Origin: Fidelibacterota bacterium
GTDB taxonomy: Bacteria > Fidelibacterota > Marinisomatia > SCGC-AAA003-L08 > D37C17
NCBI GenBank assembly: GCA_002704685.1
Contig: PAHD01000015.1
Location: forward strand, 1,430-10,579
Direction of reading: 5' to 3'
DNA: 9,150 nt
Part shown: positions 4,730-9,150 of the stretch, piece after piece
Layout: each line of letters starts with the position of its first letter
Numbering within the stretch: the stretch's first letter is position 1
The notes under the pieces: generated by a model
The model's input: the letters and a program-made list of their open reading frames with translations, nothing else
Database searches by the model: none
Told to the model about the DNA's origin: nothing
Program-made: the position numbers and the translations under genes

Positions 4730-6592
4730 TTATAAAGACTTTTCTAATATAGTATTAATTCTTTTTATGAAATCTCCTGGATTTTCTATTTTGATATTAC
4801 TAACAAGTAGTGCCTGATCAAATAGTAAAAATACAGAATCTTTAAATTGTTTATTATTTGACATTTTAGATAATTTTTTAACAATTTTATGTTTAGGATT
4901 AATTTCAAAAATTGGTTTAACCGTATCAAAATTAGCTTGTCCCATTTGTCTCATTAAATCTTGCATCTGTGCTGTAGGGTCATTACTATCTGCCACTACG
5001 CATGCAGGAGAATCAGACAATCTTTTTGATGATATAACGTCTTTAACTTTATTATCTAAAACTTTCTTTATTTTTTTTATTAAGTCATCAACATTAGTCA
5101 ATTTTTTATCTTTTTCATTATCTTTATCATCGAGTTCTTCAAGAGCATTAGCATGATTGATTGATTTAAAATCAAAATCTTTATACTTATGCATTCCACT
5201 ACCAAAAATCATTTCATCAATTTCATGATCCATTAGAAGAACTTCTATATTTTTGCTATTACATACTTCCAAAAGAGGTGAATTTTTAAGTTCATTGATT
5301 TTTGCTCCTGTTAGAAAGAATATTGATTTTTGATCTTTTATCATATTTTTTACATATTCATTTAGAGTAATGTAATTATCATTTTTATTAGTTTTAAATA
5401 GCATTAAATCATAAAGTAAATCTTTATTCTCAAAATCTTGATACAACCCCTCTTTTAGAGGAATGCCATACTGTTCAAAAAATAAAGAGTAGTCATCTTT
5501 TTTCTTTTCTAAGAGATTTTTAAATTCGTTCAATAACTTCTTAACACTATTTTTTTTAATTTTTTCTAAAATCTGATTTTTTTGAAGAATTTCTCTACTA
5601 ACATTAAGAGGTAAGTCTTCAGAATCTATTATACCTTTTATAAATCTAAGGTAGGTAGGCATTAATTCTTTATCATCATCAGTTATAAAAACTCTATTTA
5701 TATAAAGTTTTATCCCTGATTTATAGTCTGCCCTAAACATATCAAATGGAGCCTTTTTAGGTATATAAAATAAAGTCGAATAAACTAAATTTCCCTCAGC
5801 TTGGGTATGAATATATAAAAGAGGATCATCAGAATCAGAAGATATCGCTTTATAAAACTCATTATAATCTTTCTTTTTTATTGATGATTTACTTTTTTTC
5901 CAAAAAGCAGAACCTGAATTAATTTGTTCAGTTTTATTCTCAACCTTTTTATCAACCTCTTCAGTATATTGAAGTTCAATAGGAAATGCAATATGATCAG
6001 AGTATTTTTTTATTATATTGTCAATCGACCATCTATTCGCATATTCGCTCCCATTATCATTAAGATGTAATATAATTTTAGTTCCATTTTCTTCTTTATC
6101 TGCATCTGTAATATTAAAACCTGTTTTTCCATCACTCTTCCATTTATATGCTTTTGAATCTAGAGCTTTTTTTGTAATGACTTCAACATTATCTGCAACC
6201 ATAAAGCAAGAATAAAACCCAACTCCAAATTGTCCAATTAGATTATTATCTTTTTTTGAATCTCCAGATAATTGTTCTAAGAATTTTTTAGTTCCACTCC
6301 TAGCAATTGTTCCAAGACTTTGGACAAGGTCTTCTTTATTCATTCCTATACCATTATCTTCAATTGTTAATGTTTTTTTCTTGTCAGTATTTATAAAAGA
6401 GATTGATACTTTAGGATTAAACGTTATTTTTTTATAATTTTTATCTGTAACTGTTAAGTATCTTAATTTATCAAGAGCATCTGATGAATTTGAAATGAGT
6501 TCCCTTAAAAAAATTTCTTTATTTGAATATAAAGAATGTATAATTAATTGTAATAATTGAGATACTTCTGTTTTAAATTTTTGCTTGGCCAT
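4730..6592 (-). CDS. htpG: Molecular chaperone HtpG (bacterial Hsp90)
   Basis: 620 aa, close to the usual bacterial HtpG length. The GHKL ATPase motifs are complete: ELISNSSDALDKLR with E31 (general base) and N35 (Mg-binding), IEDNGIGM with D79 and G83, GTIARSGTKKF, and the lid/glycine motif GQFGVGFYSCFMVAD (120-134). The middle domain carries LPLNVSREILQ with the ATP-contacting Arg, and the C-terminal dimerisation domain ends with MQDLMRQMGQ and LFDQALLVSN. It is a cytosolic homodimer that remodels client proteins with DnaK. AAAGGA at 6609-6604 is the ribosome binding site, 11 bp from the ATG, a slightly long spacing. The gene stands alone on its strand, divergent from mscS and convergent with the LON-domain gene. 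No CIRCE element is seen upstream. Confidence 0.98.
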   Translation of the reverse strand: MAKQKFKTEVSQLLQLIIHSLYSNKEIFLRELISNSSDALDKLRYLTVTDKNYKKITFNPKVSISFINTDKKKTLTIEDNGIGMNKEDLVQSLGTIARSGTKKFLEQLSGDSKKDNNLIGQFGVGFYSCFMVADNVEVITKKALDSKAYKWKSDGKTGFNITDADKEENGTKIILHLNDNGSEYANRWSIDNIIKKYSDHIAFPIELQYTEEVDKKVENKTEQINSGSAFWKKSKSSIKKKDYNEFYKAISSDSDDPLLYIHTQAEGNLVYSTLFYIPKKAPFDMFRADYKSGIKLYINRVFITDDDKELMPTYLRFIKGIIDSEDLPLNVSREILQKNQILEKIKKNSVKKLLNEFKNLLEKKKDDYSLFFEQYGIPLKEGLYQDFENKDLLYDLMLFKTNKNDNYITLNEYVKNMIKDQKSIFFLTGAKINELKNSPLLEVCNSKNIEVLLMDHEIDEMIFGSGMHKYKDFDFKSINHANALEELDDKDNEKDKKLTNVDDLIKKIKKVLDNKVKDVISSKRLSDSPACVVADSNDPTAQMQDLMRQMGQANFDTVKPIFEINPKHKIVKKLSKMSNNKQFKDSVFLLFDQALLVSNIKIENPGDFIKRINTILEKSL

Positions 6593-6701
6593 AAATATTA
6601 TATTCCTTTGTTTAACATTTCTGAAAATTAAAAATAAAATAAAAATATATGCAATAGTATTGTATGTTTTTTAATTACAATAAAATTATTTAAATTTAAA
6701 A
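6593..6701. promoter_or_regulatory. Divergent promoter region between htpG and the MscS-family gene
   Basis: This 109-bp, very A+T-rich gap must hold both promoters. On the minus strand the htpG ribosome binding site (6609-6604) and a TTGCAT box (6654-6649) are visible. On the plus strand TTGTAT (6660-6665), TACAAT (6676-6681) and TAAAAT (6681-6686) are candidates, but no pair has ideal spacing. There is no Shine-Dalgarno before the ATG at 6702. No heat-shock inverted repeat is seen. Confidence 0.4.
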
Positions 6702-7757
6702 ATGGAATTTATTAATCTTGTAGATACATTAAGTGATAATAAGTTATTGTTATCTTTAATATATGTCCTTCTATCATTTATATTTGCTTTTATAATTGAT
6801 CAAGTTTTCATTAGAGTATTTAGAACCGTTGTAAAAAAATCAAAAACAAACATAGATGATCAAATTGTAGAAGTTTTACACAAGCCTTTATATTTTACAA
6901 TTTTATTCTTTGGTCTTAGTATATCAATTAAGTTATTAGGACCATCAGAATTATTAATGTTTTATATTGATGCATCATTTAAAACAATTATAATTTTTGT
7001 GTGGTCAACCTCAATATATAAATCTTTTATAATTTTAATAGAATGGTTATCAAGGAAGACAGATTCATTTAATTTTATCCAATTAAAAACAATTCCATTG
7101 TTTGAAAATTTAGGTAAAATAGTAATTTTCCTATTATTAATATATTTTGTTATGTTAAGTTGGGGTATTGATGTTACAGCATGGGTAGCATCAGCAGGTA
7201 TACTTAGTGTTGTTATTGGTTTTGCCGCAAAAGATACACTTGGGAACTTATTTGCGGGGATATTTATTATGGCTGATAGTCCGTACAAAGAGGGCGATTA
7301 TATCAATTTAGATACTGGAGAAAGAGGTTTTGTTCGAAATATTGGTATCAGATCAACACGTATATTAACTAGAGATGCCGTAGAAATTACAATTCCAAAT
7401 TCTGTAATAGCAACATCAAAAATAATTAATGAAAGCGGAGGTTTTTCAGAAGAGGAAAGAATTAGAATCACGGTTGATGTAGCTTATGGTACTAAAATTG
7501 ATGAAGCTAAGCACATAATGTATCAAATAGCATTAGATTCTGAAAACGTTTGTAAAGATCCGAAGCCGGTTGTCAGATTTAGGACTTTTGGAGAATCTGG
7601 ATTAACTTTACAATTATTAGCTTGGATTGAAAAACCAGAATCAAGAGGTAGAGTAATAGATGAATTATCAACATTGATTTATGAATCTTTTAATAGAGAA
7701 AAAATAGAGATACCTTTCCCTCAAAGAACAGTACATATTAAAAAAACAGATAGTTAA
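6702..7757 (+). CDS. MscS-family mechanosensitive ion channel
   Basis: 351 aa. Five hydrophobic segments at about 15-37, 62-80, 86-112, 136-153 and the pore helix 162-190. The pore stretch SAGILSVVIGFAAKDTLGNL followed by FAGIFIM is the Gly/Ala-patterned TM3 of MscS, next to SPYKEGDYINL and the beta domain with GIRSTRILTRDAVEITIPNS (215-234). The alpha-beta domain continues to the end. It is longer than the E. coli MscS core (286 aa) by two N-terminal helices. Known role of the family: opening under membrane tension to release solutes on hypo-osmotic shock. No ribosome binding site is seen before the ATG. The Rieske oxygenase gene follows after 10 bp, so the two are probably cotranscribed. 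Confidence 0.93.
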   Translation: MEFINLVDTLSDNKLLLSLIYVLLSFIFAFIIDQVFIRVFRTVVKKSKTNIDDQIVEVLHKPLYFTILFFGLSISIKLLGPSELLMFYIDASFKTIIIFVWSTSIYKSFIILIEWLSRKTDSFNFIQLKTIPLFENLGKIVIFLLLIYFVMLSWGIDVTAWVASAGILSVVIGFAAKDTLGNLFAGIFIMADSPYKEGDYINLDTGERGFVRNIGIRSTRILTRDAVEITIPNSVIATSKIINESGGFSEEERIRITVDVAYGTKIDEAKHIMYQIALDSENVCKDPKPVVRFRTFGESGLTLQLLAWIEKPESRGRVIDELSTLIYESFNREKIEIPFPQRTVHIKKTDS

Positions 7758-7767
7758 AAATAAATTT

Positions 7768-8802
7768 ATGAATGAAAATTCAAAAATATCTGTAAATAAA
7801 GATATTTCAATTGCACAAACTTTACCATCATACTTTTATACTTCAGAAGATATTTTTATCAAAACTATTGATAATATTTTTAAGAAATCCTGGCAATTTG
7901 TTACTCATAAAAAATTAATAAAAAAAAAGATATATCCATTTTTTTTTATGAAGGACTTAATTGATGATCCTTATATCCTTATCTCTGAAAATAATTTAAA
8001 AATATTGAGTAATGTTTGTACTCATCGAGCTGCATTATTATGTTTAGACGAATCTAATAGTAGTAAAATCAAATGTAATTACCATGGTAGAGTTTTTAAT
8101 TTAGAGGGTCAAATCATAAAGCATTATGGATTTGAAGGAGTAAAAAATTTTCCTTCATCAACAGATAATCTTATTAAAATTGAACACTTTAATTGGAAAA
8201 ATTTTATTTTTTGTTCAAAGGAATCTAATATAAATATAAAAAGTTTTTTTAAAGATATTGAGAAGAGATTACCAAATTATAATTTTGAAAATTTATCGTT
8301 TAATTCAGAAGTATCAGAAACATATTGTGTTGATGTACATTGGGCATTATATTGTGAAAATTATTTAGAAGGTTTCCACGTACCTTTCGTTCATAAAGGC
8401 TTAAATGATGATATTAATTACAGTAACTATGAAACAATCACTTTAGATGATGCAGTACTTCAAATTGCCAAAGATAAAAATGATAAAATTTATGCTCATT
8501 ATTATTGGATTTTCCCTAATTTAATGTTGAATTTTTATGATTGGGGTCTTTCTATGAATATTATATCACCATTAAACAAAAATAAAACAAAAATAAAATT
8601 TTTATCATTTCCGAAAATTGGAATGGAACAACCTAAAGACATCCCATCAGGTATAAATGTTGTGGAGAATGAAGATCAAAAAATAGTACAAAGTGTTAAT
8701 AAAGGCATTCAATCATCAAATTATTCCTCAGGTAGATATTCTGTTAAACATGAAAAAGGTGTCCACTATTTCCACAGATTAATTTCAAAATATTTAAAAT
8801 AA
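7768..8802 (+). CDS. Rieske [2Fe-2S] non-haem iron oxygenase, choline monooxygenase/quaternary-amine type
   Basis: 344 aa. The Rieske cluster ligands are C84, H86 (VCTHRAALL), C103 and H106 (CNYHGRVF), spacing C-x-H-x16-C-x2-H. The catalytic domain has ENYLEGFHVPFVHKGL with iron-binding H204 and H209; E201, three residues before H204, is the inter-centre bridging acid, which is Glu in the carnitine oxygenase CntA rather than the Asp of aromatic dioxygenases. D303 in ENEDQ is the likely third iron ligand. The C-terminus YSSGRYSVKHEKGVHYFHRL strongly resembles plant choline monooxygenase. Substrate is inferred to be a quaternary or methylated amine, not proven. No reductase partner is in the window. 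There is no Shine-Dalgarno; placement 10 bp behind the MscS-family gene points to shared transcription. Confidence 0.88.
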   Translation: MNENSKISVNKDISIAQTLPSYFYTSEDIFIKTIDNIFKKSWQFVTHKKLIKKKIYPFFFMKDLIDDPYILISENNLKILSNVCTHRAALLCLDESNSSKIKCNYHGRVFNLEGQIIKHYGFEGVKNFPSSTDNLIKIEHFNWKNFIFCSKESNINIKSFFKDIEKRLPNYNFENLSFNSEVSETYCVDVHWALYCENYLEGFHVPFVHKGLNDDINYSNYETITLDDAVLQIAKDKNDKIYAHYYWIFPNLMLNFYDWGLSMNIISPLNKNKTKIKFLSFPKIGMEQPKDIPSGINVVENEDQKIVQSVNKGIQSSNYSSGRYSVKHEKGVHYFHRLISKYLK

Positions 8803-8815
8803 TTTATTACAAAAT

Positions 8816-8844
8816 TTTACTAAAATTAATTGTAGCAATATAAT
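8816..8844 (+). promoter_or_regulatory. Sigma70-like promoter of the C10/Spi-type gene
   Basis: A consensus -10 box TATAAT (8839-8844) is preceded, at exactly 17 bp, by TTTACT (8816-8821, four of six matches to TTGACA). Transcription would start near 8851, only about four bases before the ATG at 8855, giving a nearly leaderless mRNA with no room for a Shine-Dalgarno. Confidence 0.6.
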
Positions 8845-8854
8845 ACTTTTAAAT

Positions 8855-9150
8855 ATGAGTATTCTTTATAAAAAATACCTTTATAATTTTTTGCAGGTCA
8901 TTATAATTTTTCAATTTTGTTTTGGAACAGTTACCTATGAGATGGCCGAAAAAGTTGCTAATAATATTTTAATTGAAAATAATAAATCTAATTATTTTAT
9001 TGATTCATATATTCTTGATAGTGAAAATAAGATAGATAATTTTTATATTTTTCAATTTTATCCAAAAGGATTTGTTTTAGTCTCCGCAAATGAAGGCTCT
9101 ATACCAATAATAGGTTATAGTTTCAAAAATAATTTAGAGTTTGATGATTT
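8855..9150 (+). CDS. Secreted protein with Spi/C10 peptidase-type propeptide (3' truncated)
   Basis: 98 codons are visible and the frame is still open at the right edge. The N-terminus has basic residues (YKKY), then a hydrophobic core (FLQVIIIFQFCFG, about 13-25), fitting a signal peptide. Then come VTYEMAEKVANNIL and FYIFQFYPKGFVLVSANEG, followed by PIIGYSFKN; this order (VA..., Y.F....GFV.VSA, P.IGYS) is the pattern of the Spi inhibitor domain and the propeptide of streptopain-like C10 cysteine peptidases. The catalytic domain, if present, is outside. The start is supported by the promoter just upstream. It is separated from the Rieske gene by 52 bp and is probably its own transcription unit. 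The family call rests on a short stretch. Confidence 0.7.
   Translation, partial: MSILYKKYLYNFLQVIIIFQFCFGTVTYEMAEKVANNILIENNKSNYFIDSYILDSENKIDNFYIFQFYPKGFVLVSANEGSIPIIGYSFKNNLEFDD

Noticed and set aside
6018..6215. 65-codon plus-strand frame inside htpG
   Set aside because: It lies wholly opposite the highly conserved GHKL domain of htpG, with no family resemblance or ribosome binding site.
6593..6701. CIRCE/HrcA heat-shock operator upstream of htpG
   Set aside because: No TTAGCACTC-N9-GAGTGCTAA-like inverted repeat is present.
6962..7288. 108-codon minus-strand frame inside the MscS-family gene
   Set aside because: It is antisense to the conserved pore region; its apparent order comes from the MscS codons.

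Overview
This is an A+T-rich bacterial chromosomal window with short intergenic gaps. It holds eight complete recognisable protein genes, one complete small gene of unknown function, a gene cut off at each end, and two possible microproteins. No rRNA, tRNA, CRISPR array, insertion sequence or convincing hairpin terminator was seen. The mix suggests a marine heterotroph: a secreted GH16 glucanase with a C-terminal dockerin-like Ca-binding domain, a Spi/C10-type secreted peptidase, an HtpG chaperone and an MscS channel. The dockerin-like tail plus Spi/C10 proteins in an A+T-rich genome is most reminiscent of Marinimicrobia (SAR406) or a related lineage of the Fibrobacterota-Chlorobiota-Bacteroidota group. 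This placement is an inference from gene style, not a measured taxonomy.

Layout. (1) 3-1043 (+): the 3' part of a GH16 lichenase-like enzyme. The beta-strand segment that normally starts a GH16 domain lies instead after the catalytic core, behind a TPGQGE linker, as in the naturally circularly permuted lichenase of Fibrobacter succinogenes. (2) 1079-1933 (-): a MerR-type regulator of CarH/LitR architecture whose cobalamin-contacting residues appear to be lost. (3) 1957-2026: its upstream region holds four TGCACG half-sites arranged as two direct repeats in inverted orientation, a likely operator. (4) 2041-4594 (+): a probable operon of a possible 46-aa ORF, a four-helix membrane protein, an SDR lacking its catalytic tyrosine, a DoxX-like membrane protein, an 80-aa membrane-anchored protein and a stand-alone LON-substrate-binding-domain protein. 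(5) 4730-6592 (-): htpG, with a possible 35-aa hydrophobic microprotein just downstream. (6) 6702-8802 (+): an MscS-family channel and, 10 bp later, a Rieske oxygenase resembling choline monooxygenase and other quaternary-amine oxygenases. (7) 8855-end (+): the start of a secreted Spi/C10 peptidase-type protein behind a good sigma70-like promoter only a few bases from its ATG.

How the genes may work together. The regulator and the divergent operon look like a regulated stress or light-response module of the LitR/CarH kind, but with a sensor that probably no longer reads vitamin B12. The MscS-Rieske pair suggests osmotic adaptation, with compatible-solute release and methylated-amine metabolism. 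The two truncated end genes are secreted degradative proteins for polysaccharide and protein.
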